Made by a program: the position numbers and the translations under genes
Shown here: positions 21,564 to 33,418 of the stretch, piece after piece
Layout: each line of letters starts with the position of its first letter
How positions within the stretch are numbered: the first letter of the stretch is position 1
The notes under the pieces: generated by a model
The model's database searches: none
Seen by the model: the letters and a program-made list of their open reading frames with translations, nothing else
What the model was told of the DNA's origin: nothing
From: Talpa occidentalis
Lineage: Eukaryota; Chordata; Mammalia; Eulipotyphla; Talpidae
Reading direction: 5' to 3'
Length of the DNA stretch: 64,000 bases
Assembly (NCBI RefSeq): GCF_014898055.3
Contig: NW_023601104.1
Location: 86,845,106 to 86,909,105, forward strand

Positions 21564-23229
21564 CCTATAGTTTGAATGGAATCTACCAGTAAAGTATTTT
21601 CATTATTACAACGTTTTCAAGAGAAGCACTGACTGTTCCATTTGAGTTTTTAATGGTTATTGTGAGTATTTTAGTGGACCTTTACTTTCCATTTTGAATG
21701 TGCTATTCTCTAAACAGTTATCCTTTAATTTATTAGGCCTTTAAGCCATTCCACTGTGGATAGCATTATATAAATTATTTTGATTCAAATACCATAACTT
21801 TAACATAGAAAACATAATAGAAGATATTGAACTAGTTTATCGTGTAGAGATTACAGGGATTTATAAAGAATGAAGCCAAACCATCTGAAGAACAAGATCA
21901 GTTTTGAAGATTGCAAATTTCTCTTTTCCTCTTAAAATCTTGCTAGATTTTCTCTTGAATTTCTTAGGTTAGAAGTATGAAGCTGTTTCAAGGTTTTAGT
22001 GGGATAGTCATTAAAGCCATGTTAATGTAACTGAATTTCCAGGTTTTCCAATCAAATGATAATTCTTTAGTGTGTTCTTATAGTTGGATATGAAGACAGC
22101 ATGTAGGTACCATTTTTTTCAGTGGGATGAGAGGAATGATTTCCCACTTGCTTATCCCATTGTTACAACTGAAAAATCAGACTTCACCTCCTCCCCAAAT
22201 TTCTTCTTATCATGTAAGTCATATATAATCACTACCGTGAAGATATCATTTATCATCCGAAATAGGGTATTGCTGTAAATTAAAATAGGGTTATATTAAT
22301 GGTTCTGCCAGGACAATAGGTGGGAATTTATACTGGCTCCAGACAAACTAACATAGGGGTCCCTTGTTGGTCTCTCCCTTTCCCCGAGACATCCCATCTC
22401 CTTATATTATTCACGTACATATGTATGCTTTCATTCAACAAATAACTCTTGCATGTCAGTAAATGGATATTGGCAAAACAGACCTATTCCCTTGTTTCAT
22501 GGAGCTCTCAGTTGTGAGAGATTACAGAGTGTTAAAATGAGGTTAACATATGGGGTTATACACACTCAGTTGGGATTCAGGGAATACTTAATGTAGAGTA
22601 GAGAATGCAGAACGGTCTCCATGGAGGAAAACTTAGCAGCACCATCTGCCTAGATGTTCTCTATAGCTCAGTCAACCCTCCTTCTTTTATTACACATTAC
22701 TTTTATTTTATTGCTTCTCAAATTTCTGCCAGCACCATATTCAATGTTAATAATTTTCAAAGAATCTTTAGAAAAAATTAAAATCTTGAGATGAGAATTC
22801 TTTGAGTTCTACACCAATAAACCTATTAATTTACCTGTACCATACCCATTTCTTACCACTACTTTCTTGTTACAGTGTATAAGGTGATCATCTCTCTTTA
22901 GGTCAACACCAGAGAGATCTCTATTTGAATTCCATCTCTATTTGAATTCCATCTCTCTTCTGGGACTTCATGCTTTCAACTTGGTCATTTTTTACACTTT
23001 TTAGCCTCTTACTGATGACTTGCCCTGGTCCTGTTTATGACTCTTCAGTTTCACTCTCTGTCCAAACCTCTCCGCTCTGTGTCCCCACATACTCAACGCT
23101 TCCAGTTCTTCTTACTCTACTTCGCTTGTTTCTTTTTATTATATCTATTTTCCCCTTCTAAATGTATATGTATATGTATATGCATATGTATATATATTTA
23201 TATTTATATAGGACTCTCTATCATATATT
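21564..23229. other. Unique AT-rich sequence with short tandem repeats
   Basis: No gene is supported. A 19-bp phrase (CTCTATTTGAATTCCATCT) is tandemly duplicated at about 22917-22955. A TATATG/ATGTAT-type microsatellite occupies 23161-23213. Open frames of about 65 codons here (22084, 22970, 23037) lack any protein resemblance. Confidence 0.55.
23161..23213. repeat. (TATGTA)n / AT-rich microsatellite
   Basis: Repeated ATGTAT units degrade into TATATTTATATTTATATA. Confidence 0.9.
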
Positions 23230-23985
23230 ATCTGTAGTCAGTCCGGTCCATTGTCTGGTTCCTTCCACTCAAATGTAAGTCTGTGCTGCACAGATCATTG
23301 TCCAAATGGGCACTGGTATATTCCTGTCTCTGAGAATAATGATTACCATATAATAAGAGCTTAATAAATATTTCTCAAATTAATGAATGAAAAAATTGGT
23401 CTAATGTCTACTGGATATGTCTTTTTGATGCCTCAAAGGCACCTTAAATGCCATATGCCCTAAATGAAATCCCTAACTTCTCCCAACCCAAAGCAAATCC
23501 GCAGAAAACTCCTCTACCTTGGCAAATATGTTCATCAACCTCCCAGGTGTCCTAATCAGAAGCTTGTAGGAAATTCTTTTCCATATTTTTCTACCTCCAA
23601 GTCAATCAACTTTCAAACTTGTTAGTCCTCCTTATTTATTTCTGAAATCTACTCAACCACATTTCTTTATTCTTCCAGCACAATCAAGGAATGTTTCTAA
23701 AACATCAATCTGATCATGTCACTTCCATCTTTTTTTTTTTTTTTTTTTTGCCATATAATTCAGATTACACATTAGGCACTCTTTCCTCCAGGAAGGCTTC
23801 CCTGATCATACCCCCTAGGCAATATGCCTTTCCTAGAATTCCCACAGTATCATGTGTCTGACCCCATCATGGCACTTATCACTCTCTTAGGAAGGAAACT
23901 GGAGGCTCCATGAATATGTTTTGCAAAGTGCCGGCAAAACATAGGTTCAATATGTATTTGTTGAAATAATGACCATGCTATAGGA
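23230..23985 (+). repeat. L2 LINE 3' relics (one or two copies)
   Basis: At 23280-23390 a block ends AAGAGCTTAATAAATATTTCTCAAATTAATGAATGAA. From about 23440 a second block has ATCAATCTGATCATGTCACTTCC, then CTTTCCTCCAGGAAGGCTTCCCTGATC, TGGCACTTATCACTCTC and AATATGTATTTGTTGAA, the standard L2 3' order. A T19 run splits it at about 23731. Confidence 0.8.
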
Positions 23986-24580
23986 ACATCCAAGTGGAGA
24001 CACAAAATAGGCAATTTTAAAAGGGAGATAAGAAAAGGAAATGTTAAATAGAATTTGAGACCTTTAGTTGATAGGTCCTTAAATGGTGGTGCTATAAAAG
24101 AAGGAAGAGGTTAGAAGGAAGGTTGGTTGTGCTAAGTTTGAAGTGTTAGTGGGACATCAAGGTGATGGTACTTGTGAAGACATTTGTAATGCAGTGCTGA
24201 ATTGTCAAAACAAGTCAAGACTAGAGTTATACATTTAGGAATTAGCTGTATTAGGTAAGAGTGAAGCCAAAAGAATGGAGTGTTTATTCAAGGACAGTAG
24301 GGTAAGAAGAACTAGAACAAAATAAACAAAGAAAAAAACCAATATTTAAGAAATTGAATTAAAAATTGAAATGCAATGAAATAAAACAAATCAAATGGGA
24401 CGTCAAGAAAGGAGACAGAGGAACAGTCAGGGTAAGACACCACCACCAACAAAAAAGGATGAGAGAGCAATATTAAACCAAAGGAGGCAAGAATTTGAAA
24501 AAGGATGTGCTGGTCAAGAACATCAAGCACTTCAGAGATGTGGAGTTAAAGTGGCTTCTCAGCCTCTGCACTGTTGGTAA
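23985..24580 (+). repeat. Ancient purine-rich repeat (same unnamed family as 12.4 kb)
   Basis: It opens with ACATCCAAGTGGAGACACAAAATAGGCA and closes with GTCAAGAACATCAAGCACTTCAGAGATGTGGAG. Both phrases, in this order, occur in the mammal-wide repeat seen at 12.4-13.2 kb. The 61-72-codon open frames across it are incidental. Confidence 0.5.
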
Positions 24581-26366
24581 TGGGACTGCAGGACTCCTTG
24601 TAGTGGGAGGATATTTAGTAACATCCTTTGCCTCCACATGGGTGTTAGATGCCAGTAGCATCTAGTTGTGATAACCAAAAATATCAAATGCATTTGAAAT
24701 GAAACAATAGATACTCAATAAGTGGTGATGAATATGTGCAGAAAAAATGTGTGCAGGTGACTCCTGGTTGTGTTTTTATTATACATGAATTATCCACCTA
24801 GCTATCAGAATCAATTAAATGAAAAGTAACCTAATTTATTTCACATACAGATACAGTCTTTGTCAGCTCAACATGGAAGTACTTATTCTCCTCACTCTGG
24901 ACTATACAACTACTTATTTTTCTATAGTTTAGGATATTTTTTTTGAGAGGTCTGAAATTCATTGGCTACATTTACGACAAAATGTAAACATTTGAACTAG
25001 TCATGAAAAGTATATCAAGAATAGGATAGGAAAGATTCATTAGAAATAGATATAAATATCTATTTATGGGAGTGATCGCTGGCTAAAATTTTGCCTCATC
25101 CCAAGATATTGAAATATGCAAAGATATTACATATTCCAAGACCAAATGAACTGAGATATAACTTTCAAAAATCATTGAGGAATTTGGAAGTAGAGATGTA
25201 GCAAATTATCTTGTGCACAAAATTTTGATCTATATTCAAAATGTAGGTTACAAACCCATGCAAATGTAGATAGAAATGTAGATGTCATTGACTTAAGCAA
25301 GTATATTTTATATATATAACAATTATTTTTCCTGATAGAAAACATTTACAAAATAACATTTCACAGTAGCAAATTTCTCTTTAAATTAAAAAAAATGACT
25401 TACATCCTGGAAATATTAGGCAGATTTGAAAATGCACAACTGGGAATGGTTTTCAGATGAGTCTCTATAAACTTCCTATGAAAATAACAAATACACCATT
25501 AGAATTTAATCATTGAACTTTTATAGTAACTCACTTTAATTATAAAGAACACATTAGAAGCATAACAGGCCTTATAATATTTATTTCAAATACATAACAT
25601 AATTTTTTTTCCTAACAAAACAAGAATTGAAAGTGAGCTAAAATGCAGAAAATCAATCTTTAAACTTCATCTTTGAATTAACAACACACTAATATGTCTT
25701 GCTCTTGTTATCTGAAGGGTGACGTACTATATTCATAAGTTTGTTTGGACTACTGAAGTCATATTATGCACTTGTCAATAAAAATGTCTTGAAATGACAT
25801 CAGAATGTATACGAAGAGGAAATAAATGCATCTGATGTGACTCAAAGACTAAAACTAGTTGTATGATTTCAATCTTTTCATCCATACAAAGTAAGGTCTC
25901 TGCAACCTTTATCTTGATCTTATCTACTTGCTGAAATTTGAAAAGTGCTAATTTTCAGGATTGTGACATTTTTGTTGGATATTTAAAGATTATGGCTTTT
26001 CTTACAGTTTTCTTAGGGAACAGAAATAACCAACTCCAGCCCACTCTAGCCATCCTATCCTAAGGGGAGAGAAAAAAGCAGAGAAACACTTGTGGGGTTC
26101 ACAGTCAGAGGCACAGGCTCACTGAAGACTGAGACCTTATCATAGGACCAGGGAACATTTCCCCTCCCTGGACATCTTATCACCACAGTACTAGCGACCT
26201 ATTTATAGCAGTTTTAACCTGTTAACTGAGTCCATCTGTCAGGTACTATATCTGTAACTTGCTTAGCTGAAGCATTAGCAGGGTCAAATTAATTTATAAA
26301 AGAATGCATTAACTTGAAAGGAGGAAGGGAGAAGGTGAATGACAGAAGAGTAGGTTGTCAGCATTA
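24581..26366. other. AT-rich unique sequence
   Basis: No recognisable repeat, gene or long open frame over 1.8 kb. This is one of the most repeat-poor parts of the window, so it would be a natural place to look for conserved non-coding elements. Confidence 0.55.
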
Positions 26367-26516
26367 ACCAAGAAGCCCAATGATGCCTTAATATCATTTC
26401 AGAAATTCAGATCCCATAAATTCCCTATTCTCATAGGTCTCTCATTCTCTTAATTGGATTGATTAAAATTCTGTTGGTCCAGATCCAAGAGTCTGAAGTT
26501 AAATAACAAGACATTC

Positions 26517-26985
26517 TGTTATGGGGCAACCCCGATATAAAACGGGTTGCCTGGCTGTGGGTCCTCACCCGCGTGCTTAAAAGGGACTTATTAATACTTC
26601 ACTATAGACACACACAAAAAGGTTAATAAAAGGTTTATTTACAAGGGAAAGGGAATTAAGGAAATGTACAATTCAGGGAGAAAATAGGGAAATAAAGTCT
26701 TTAATGCGTCCTACCCGATCCGCCGACCTGGAAACCCAAAGGCACTCTCAGAGCTGGCAGATGCTGCGAGCTGGCGGAGAGCCAAAATGGGGGACCCCTC
26801 CAAAGCCCACATTTCTGGCTTATAGCAACCTGGCTGCTTAACCCCACCCTCAGGTCCCAGCCACCTTCCCTTTGGTGGGGATGGGATTTGGAGTTCCCAG
26901 TGTCTTTTGGCTTTGGCCTGGGGTGGGGGTGGAGTCCACAAAGCCTGTACAGAATTAGCTTTAGGACTTCCTTTTCCCCCTAACA
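26517..26985 (-). mobile_element. Solo ERV LTR, minus strand, probable 4-bp TSD
   Basis: On the minus strand it begins TGTTAGGGGG and ends GGGGTTGCCCCATAACA, so it has TG...CA ends. It has a polyadenylation signal AATAAAC near the complement of 26625-26635. ATTC precedes the left end (26513-26516) and follows the right end (26986-26989), consistent with a 4-bp TSD. An open frame of 117 codons overlapping it (27064-26711, minus) starts outside the LTR and crosses its edge, so I do not call it a gene. Confidence 0.7.
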
Positions 26986-27094
26986 ATTCTACTAAAATAT
27001 CTGTAAAATTGGGCCATGCCAAAGGAGAACAAAGGGTAAGATACACACCTGTTGGGGGTGGCACCCAAAGAGGCTGAGTTTTTCAAGCCCAAGA

Positions 27095-27350
27095 GTCTTA
27101 TTTGCTACAGCAGGAACTTCGCTGACTCTCAGGCAAGTAAGTGAAAAGAGGCAAATTTGTTTAGAGAAATAGATTTAAGGACAAGTTTATTAAGGAGAAA
27201 AGAAACAAAAAAAGTGAGACTCCCGGGCTGGTGGAACCAGGCCAGGAAGCTGAAGTAGAGCTGTGCCTCAGGCAATAAAGGCCTTCTTTCCCTAATTATT
27301 CTAAAGCTTTGTCAGTCTCTTTGTGATTGGTTTCTTCGGGTCACTCTGTC
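27095..27350 (-). mobile_element. Partial ERV1-like LTR, minus strand (same family as 40.8 kb)
   Basis: The reverse strand aligns to the middle and 3' part of the LTR at 40754-41484. Shared blocks are AACCAATCACAAAGAGACTG, GCTTTAGAATAAT, a TTCCTGGCCTGG block, the signal TTAATAAACTT, TCTAAACAAA, and GCGAAGTTCCTGCTG. The 5' U3 part is missing. The right-hand inverted-repeat arm starts at 27357 almost where the LTR stops. Confidence 0.8.
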
Positions 27351-27428
27351 TCTATTACCTATGAGAACAGGTAATTTATGGGATCTGAATTTCTGAAATG
27401 ATATTAAGGCATAATTGGGCTTCCTGGT

Positions 27429-28238
27429 AACTCACTTTGTCTTGGTCTCTGTGCCCAGAATTACATGTTGCTTCACAGTGCTTAGAGTCCTTGCCCAGCA
27501 ATGTCCTTATCTCCTAGTTCAGGGGTATTTGATTAATCCCCTTTGGAATTTGTTACCCTTATCTCTGGAGACTTCCTTATTCCTCCAAGGCTTTTTCCTA
27601 TTGTGATCCTAGAAGCTATCCACTTGTCCCATGGCTCAAAAAGTTAATGTGGACCTAATTTGTCACTTTCATTAGCTAAAATTCTTTGGGTTTATTCTGT
27701 ACTCAAAAGTAAATAACATTTAATTGATATGAAAATTAGAGTAAGATTACAATGGTTTCTAAGAAGTTTGACTTAGAACAGAAATAGCATCTCAAGGCAA
27801 TTGAATAGACATTGGGTTAAACTAATTGACTTTGGGTTCAAATAACACCAACATTCCTTCTCTGTGGATGAATTTCTGAAATGTAATGTTTCTTGAATTC
27901 TGCCTTTCTCGTTCATATATATAAACACACACCCATAACACTTGAAATTAGAACAAAGACCTCCTCCTACTCCTGAGTTGTTGCAGTTGATGGGGTTCAG
28001 GACACACAGGCTCAAAACATGGTGTCTTGGCATGTTGAATTTTTATATAAGGAATATGAGGAATGACAGGTGCAGGAAGAACTTGACCCTAGTACTCCCA
28101 TGAGTGAGCTGTAGACCTGTCATGTGAGATGTGCCCTTTGTGTATCTGGGGGAAAAGAGCATCCTTGTTTCCAAAGGCAGAGGGGAGAGGAGCAATTTTA
28201 AGCACACATTGCTGTTTCCCCCAGTTTATCATCCTTCT
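27429..28238. other. Unique sequence, nothing recognised
   Basis: Open frames of 63-86 codons (27415-27606 plus; 28033-27773 minus) show no protein family resemblance. Confidence 0.5.
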
Positions 28239-28255
28239 TTGTCCTATCCCATTTT

Positions 28256-29777
28256 TTTTCTCACTCTTAACATCACTTTTATTTAATATGCACTACATGC
28301 ACATGATGCAGGTTGGGAAAACGTTTACGTATCCATGAATTAAAGACAAAACAGAATGGTACTATTGCCAAATGTGCAGAGTCAATTAGGATGTTGTTGC
28401 TCAAAGTTCTTTATACTTAATGGTTTCCATGAAAATAAGTGCAGAAGTAGAAATTTGCAGAGTATTTTCTTCATTTGGTTTCCTGTGCTTTCTTTGCATT
28501 CTGTTTTTCTTTTGCCTTTTCTACTAGCGGTATTAACTGCTGGTTTTCTGCTAAAGTCTTTAACAATTCCATAATGAAAGGGAGATAATTATGCTTCCTT
28601 CTTATATTTTCAATCTTATATCTTTTTAATTTCTGTACTTCTTCTTCAATAAGCATCTGATTTTTGGCAACCTCTTGACTGAATGGCTCTTAACATATTA
28701 TTACCCTGATCTGTATCCATGGGTTCCTCCTCTGCAAGTTGTCTTTGTAACTCTGCTATCTTCTGCTCATATATCATTTTTCTGTTGGACACAATAGCCA
28801 TTAACTTAAATCGAATTTCACCTTCACTGTACTTTTGTTTTTTGTTTTTGTTTTTTTTTTAAAAGATTTATTTTTATTTATTTATACAAGCACTGGGTAC
28901 AGTCAGAAGCATGGGAGGGTAAGGGAATTCACCAGAGCCAGAGCGGGGAGCAGAGCAGGCAGAAGGACCGAAGTACACTGCTGAGGGGAGCAGCGGGCGG
29001 CAGGAGAGGTCTGCGAGCCATGTGGGACCCTCCTCTGGTGGCCGGGGAGCAGCTGGGGATCGAACCAGTGCTCCAGAGGCTGCGGGCAGATTCGCAACCC
29101 AGCGCTCAACCGCTGTGCCACCGGGGAGGCCCTTCACTGTACTTTTGTATCCTTTTTTCTATGACTGGCCTCACCGTGCTGATCCAGTCATCTTGATTGC
29201 ATGCACCTAAATCAATCGGTTCTTCTCTTAACCCATCTAATTCATAGTCTTCCGTTAACAGAAACATAACTGACAAAGTGAAAAGCATCTTCCTCTTTAG
29301 CTGTTGTCTTTGCATCAAATTCAAACATTTGTTGTCTGGCAAAACTGTTGTGCACTTGTCGAATCACATCTGAATTGCTCAGTGCCAAACCTTTCATAGC
29401 TGCGTCGACACTTTGTGAAAATTCTTTAAATTCTGATAACATCTCTCTTAAATGGACATCTTGATGGGTGCAGTTCAACAACACACTTGCTATGGCTTGA
29501 GTAGCACAAGCATTATTAATTACCTGCTTGGCAAAAAATATTTTGTCAAGTCTGGAGTCCTGAACCACAGAACCTGATGGTTCTTCTCCTGACTGCCACT
29601 TGAAAAGAAAAATTAGCCCATGAACTGGCTTTAACTTTTCAAAATTCTCAGGCTCTAAACTCCATTTCTTCTGCTTGGGCTCCTTGGCAGCCTGCAGCGC
29701 GACAGAGCGCGAGGGGACTCTCTAGCCACCCCAGGGATGTCAAAACCCGTCTTAGGCCATGCAGCACCCGTAGCGGA
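28256..29777 (-). pseudogene. UCHL5P: UCHL5 processed retrocopy (broken)
   Basis: The minus strand carries a spliced, intronless copy of UCHL5 (UCH37), the UCH-family deubiquitinase that works on the proteasome through ADRM1 and in the INO80 complex. Reading right to left: a GC-rich 5' UTR-like stretch; a segment matching LEPENFEKLKPVHG; 29568-29242, with the catalytic region QVINNACATQA (Gln and Cys kept) and DAFHFVSYV (His kept); ELDGLRE...VRPVIEKRIQKYSEG; then the C-terminal KEN/ULD region ending KAKEKQNAKKAQETK at 28471. About 200 bp of 3' UTR with AATAAA and a short A-tract follow. The breaks: the first ~35 codons including the start ATG are not found, small indels shift the frame near 29690, 29250 and 28680, and a SINE splits it. 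TTGTCCTATC(C/A)CATTTT at 28239-28255 and 29778-29794 is the TSD, showing LINE-mediated retrotransposition. Not functional as protein. Confidence 0.95.
28839..29130 (-). mobile_element. Type A SINE inserted in the UCHL5 retrocopy
   Basis: Full-length type A element. CCTTCACTGTACTTTTGT at 28821-28838 and 29131-29148 is a perfect 18-bp TSD made from UCHL5 coding sequence (around the KYSEGE codons). The SINE is therefore younger than the retrocopy. Confidence 0.97.
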
Positions 29778-29935
29778 TTGTCCTATCACATTTTCTACCA
29801 CTCTCTAGTATTCATCAAATTTAGCATAAAAACCTCTGTTTTAATCACTTCTTTGGGTATTCATTTCCTTGTAAAGACTCCTATATCATGTAAAGCTCAC
29901 ATTGAATATGAGTTCACATTTGTATGCTTTTCTCT

Positions 29936-30221
29936 CTTTTTTAAAGTATAGTTTCATTTATTTAAAGATTTATTTATTTATTTATACAAGCACTGGGGTA
30001 CAGTCGAAAGCGAGGGAAGGTGAGAGAATTCACCAGAACCAGAGCGGGGAACAGAACAGGCAGACTGATGAAATACACTGCTGAGGGGAGCAGTGGGTGG
30101 CAGGAGAGGTCTGCGCCCCATGTGGGACCCTTGCCGGTGGCCGGGGATCGAACCGGTGCTGCAGAGGCTGCGGGCAGCTTCCAAGCCCACCACTCAACCG
30201 CTGCACCACCAGGGAAGACCC
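29936..30221 (-). mobile_element. Type A SINE, with TSD
   Basis: Slightly diverged copy (CACTGGGGTACAGTCGAAAG; head complement CACCAGGGAAGACC). TGCTTTTCTCT at 29925-29935 and 30222-30232 is the TSD. About 25 bp of T/A-rich sequence precede the normal tail, perhaps an expanded A-tail. Confidence 0.92.
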
Positions 30222-30233
30222 TGCTTTTCTCTT

Positions 30234-31776
30234 ATTAATCTGCCTTTGGTTACAGAGTCCCAACTAAGAACCTAGAAGGGTAAAAAAATTCTTTTCCCTC
30301 TCTCTATAGTAGAATGTGTTTTAAAAGACAAAAATATTTGAAATGTGGAATCTTTTGCTTCCACAAACAAGATAATCTTTCAATTCCACAAACAAGATAC
30401 CCTTCCTAGGCAGATTTCTCACCATAGAAACCTCACCAATACACATAGATCAATGAAGACTGTGTATCTCAGAATAGTTTCTTAGACTACAAAATGCACA
30501 GTATTCTCAACAAAGTCAGGAGGGGAATGGCAGCAATTCTAGCCAAAGATGGAAATGAAATATCTATGTGTTGACTGAACTTAGTGATGTTTAGAATGTA
30601 GCCTGAGACTTCAGGAGCTGATTTCAATAATGTTAATGAATGAATGATTAGAGTGACAGTTGATCATATAAACTGCCTGATCAATTTATGATTTTGTGCA
30701 TCTTGCCTGGATATATGCATCACGATGTGTATACAACCTGGAAAAATAAACCCATTAGTGAGTTAATATTTTTAACTTTTGGTTTACATTGTCTTGGTTG
30801 CTGTCTAAATTTATCACATACTAGCTTAAACTTTGTTTCACTTTCTTCCCTAGTTTTAAAAAGTTATTAGCCCAATTAACATTATAAAAATATGTAAGAA
30901 AATTTTTCCTCCAAGTATTCTTTTTCTCTCCAAGAATAAAAAAACATTGTCTAGGACATGGCATCTAGCTCATTAGATAACAAGGATGACTTAATTCTAT
31001 TTTCTTCATTTTACTATAAATTGAAGATTACAATAAATTATTGTAATATGTGGACGTCTTGCTACCCCTAGCTGACCTCAGATGCAAGAGACTTAACCCT
31101 TAGGCAAGTTTGGCTATGCAGTAGCTATAGCTAACTATTGGAGTTTTTATTGTCAATCTGTTTCTCTTTTTGCTCACCTCACTTACCAGTAAGCAGTTAG
31201 GGGAAGCCATTGTCTACATTTTCAAAGATAAAACATTTACTTAAAATATCTTATGATGTGATTGTTGCTTTAAAAGTACAATAATCACTGGTGCTGTCAG
31301 GCCAGCAATGGGCTATCTTCCACTTCTTTTTCATTGGAAGTTTTTGTTGTTTTCACTGATACGAAAGTATTACAAAACAAATTAAAACATAAACTATAAA
31401 ACAAAGTCATACGTAAAAACAAATCTAAATGCCACAATCCCATTATGAAATGACCAGTACTAACAATTTGGTGTGTATCCTAAAGACTTGTTACATGAGT
31501 ATGTGATTATACTTTTACATGTAAAAGACACATTTTAAGTGAATATTTTAAAACATTGAAGCTATTATTAGATATAAATGTAATTCTTATATACACAATG
31601 TATTGCCATTTCTCCCCCTAACAATATACCAAAAAAGGGAGGACTACAAAAATTAAAAAGAAAAAGAAAATAAAAACAGTTGGGAAAGAAAACAAGCAAC
31701 TGTGATTGTTTGGTCAAAATATTTGCTTTCAGAATATATTTTGACTATTTGTAGTAAAGGAAAATACATATATATT
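30234..31776. other. Unique AT-rich sequence
   Basis: No gene or repeat recognised. A short phrase (TTCCACAAACAAGATA) is duplicated at about 30358-30400. Confidence 0.5.
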
Positions 31777-31795
31777 AAGTGTATATTCTTTTAAC

Positions 31796-31913
31796 TAGAA
31801 TAATTTATTGTTTGATACATGCATGGGTCAGTCAGAAGTGAGAGAATTCACCATACACTGCTGAAGCAGTCTATGTATCCTCTAAGAAGATGCAGGCATT
31901 CGCATCAAGTAAA
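31796..31913 (-). mobile_element. Severely deleted type A SINE inside a perfect TSD
   Basis: The insert of 118 bp holds only scraps of a type A SINE (ACATGCATGGGTCAGTCAGAAG, GAGAGAATTCACCA, TACACTGCTGA) plus about 45 bp that do not match it. Perfect 19-bp flanks AAGTGTATATTCTTTTAAC lie at 31777-31795 and 31914-31932. Confidence 0.85.
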
Positions 31914-32030
31914 AAGTGTATATTCTTTTAACAAAAATGTTGAAAATCTTCAACGTGTTATCCTATTTTAAGAGATTCTATTTATCTCCCTTAGATGGTT
32001 CAAAATAAGAAGGCAATGATTATTCTTTTT

Positions 32031-32294
32031 TTAAGATTTATTTATTTATGCATGTAAGAGCTGGGGTGTAGGCCAGAGGTGCAGGGAGTGAGAGGATTCA
32101 CCAGAAATAGAGCAGGGAGCAGAACAGACGGATATACTGAAATACACTGTTAAGAGGAGCAGTAGGTGAGACAGGAGAGGTCTGCTGTACCATGTGGGGC
32201 ACCTCCCAGGCTGGGGATCAAACTCATGCTGCAGTAGCTGTTGACTATTTCATGGTGCTGATGCTTAGCCCCTTGCACCACCAGGGAGCCCCTC
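32031..32294 (-). mobile_element. Type B SINE, with 13-bp TSD
   Basis: Reads TTAAGATTTATTTATTTATG, GAGCTGGGGTGTAGGCCAGA, body, then CACCAGGGAGCCC. TGATTATTCTTTT at 32018-32030 and 32295-32307 is a perfect TSD. Confidence 0.93.
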
Positions 32295-32307
32295 TGATTA
32301 TTCTTTT

Positions 32308-33418
32308 AAGGATATAATTTAGAAACTCACAAAACTTACCTCACACAAATAGTGTAGGTATTTACTATTAATGACTAATACATCACATATAACTTGTTGG
32401 GAAAACAAAAGTTCACAGTTGTTTTTATATCCTAAGTGGGGTATTTAAAATTAATAATTAAAAAAGTTGGCTTTAGGACATGGAAATTATGAGAGAATTA
32501 ATATTTAAGATGATGATACAATTTACTCTTCTATGACTTAAGAATGATTGGTGAGGATATGACTTAAGAGTCAAATGTTTCCTTTGGGCCCTGCTGAAGC
32601 AAGATTTATATTTCTTACATGTCTGCATTTGGAAGACGTAACACAGAAATAGAAATGCATGTGAAATACCACTGATTGACTTGTAGATTTTATAGACTAC
32701 AATCTAATTTTAAGTGCTATTTTGTGCTTGCAGAGGCAATGAGGGAGGGAAGTCTGGCTAATACTAGTAAAGAGAGCATACAGTTTTCTATGTTCCAACA
32801 AGAACAGTTTGTGTAATTAAAATTTTCATAGTACTCTTGCTTGATAGTAGCTCATTTCACTGAAATTTTATCACCTTGTAAATCTAGCCAACATTCAACA
32901 TCTTGTTTCTTACGTTTCTGGAATCATAAATACATAGTTTGTATATAAGTGTGCACAAGTGTTTATGGATTTAAATCAGTGCTGCATATTTTCCATGTCA
33001 GCCCCCACTTAGAAAGAATGTATATAGTATGAGTGGATGAGCATGACTGAATTTTACAGAATTGAGAAGGCTGGTTGATTGCCTGTGCTGTGGCTAAGTG
33101 TCTGTGGTCCGGGATCACTTGCCTTCCCATTTATGTGTCTAATTTTTGGTCTCGTGGCAACCAGACTAAAATTCTTTATGATTATACACCAAGCATGTTT
33201 ATTTAAAGTTATCATCTGCATTTCTGAAGCCTCCTTTTATGTTACATCCTGTGTCAATTAGTCAACTGATATTTCACTGAGATGTATCAAGTGTGTGACA
33301 GTGAACTAATCTACAATGAGACCATATGAAGCACTGGTAGTAGAAAAAGAGGCAATTGGTGCAAATAATCCAGGTAGCTATACATGTGAAATTGTAGATT
33401 ATAAACTGGACAATAAAT
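32308..33418. other. Unique AT-rich sequence
   Basis: No recognisable gene or repeat. A 60-codon open frame at 33079-33261 is within chance expectation. Confidence 0.5.

Larger units (their letters stand above)
26367..27428. repeat. 72-bp inverted repeat arms flanking ERV LTR sequence
   Basis: The left arm 26367-26438 and right arm 27357-27428 are reverse complements with only 4 mismatches over 72 bp; the shared core includes TTTATGGGATCTGAATTTCT. The 918 bp between hold a solo LTR (26517-26985) and part of an older LTR (about 27095-27350). The arms do not look like terminal repeats of an element I know. They may be a foldback duplication, or two opposite copies of one old repeat. Confidence 0.9.

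Noticed and set aside
26711..27064. 117-codon minus-strand frame with Pro-rich sequence
   Set aside because: It starts outside and crosses the edge of a solo LTR, and no retroviral protein motif is visible.
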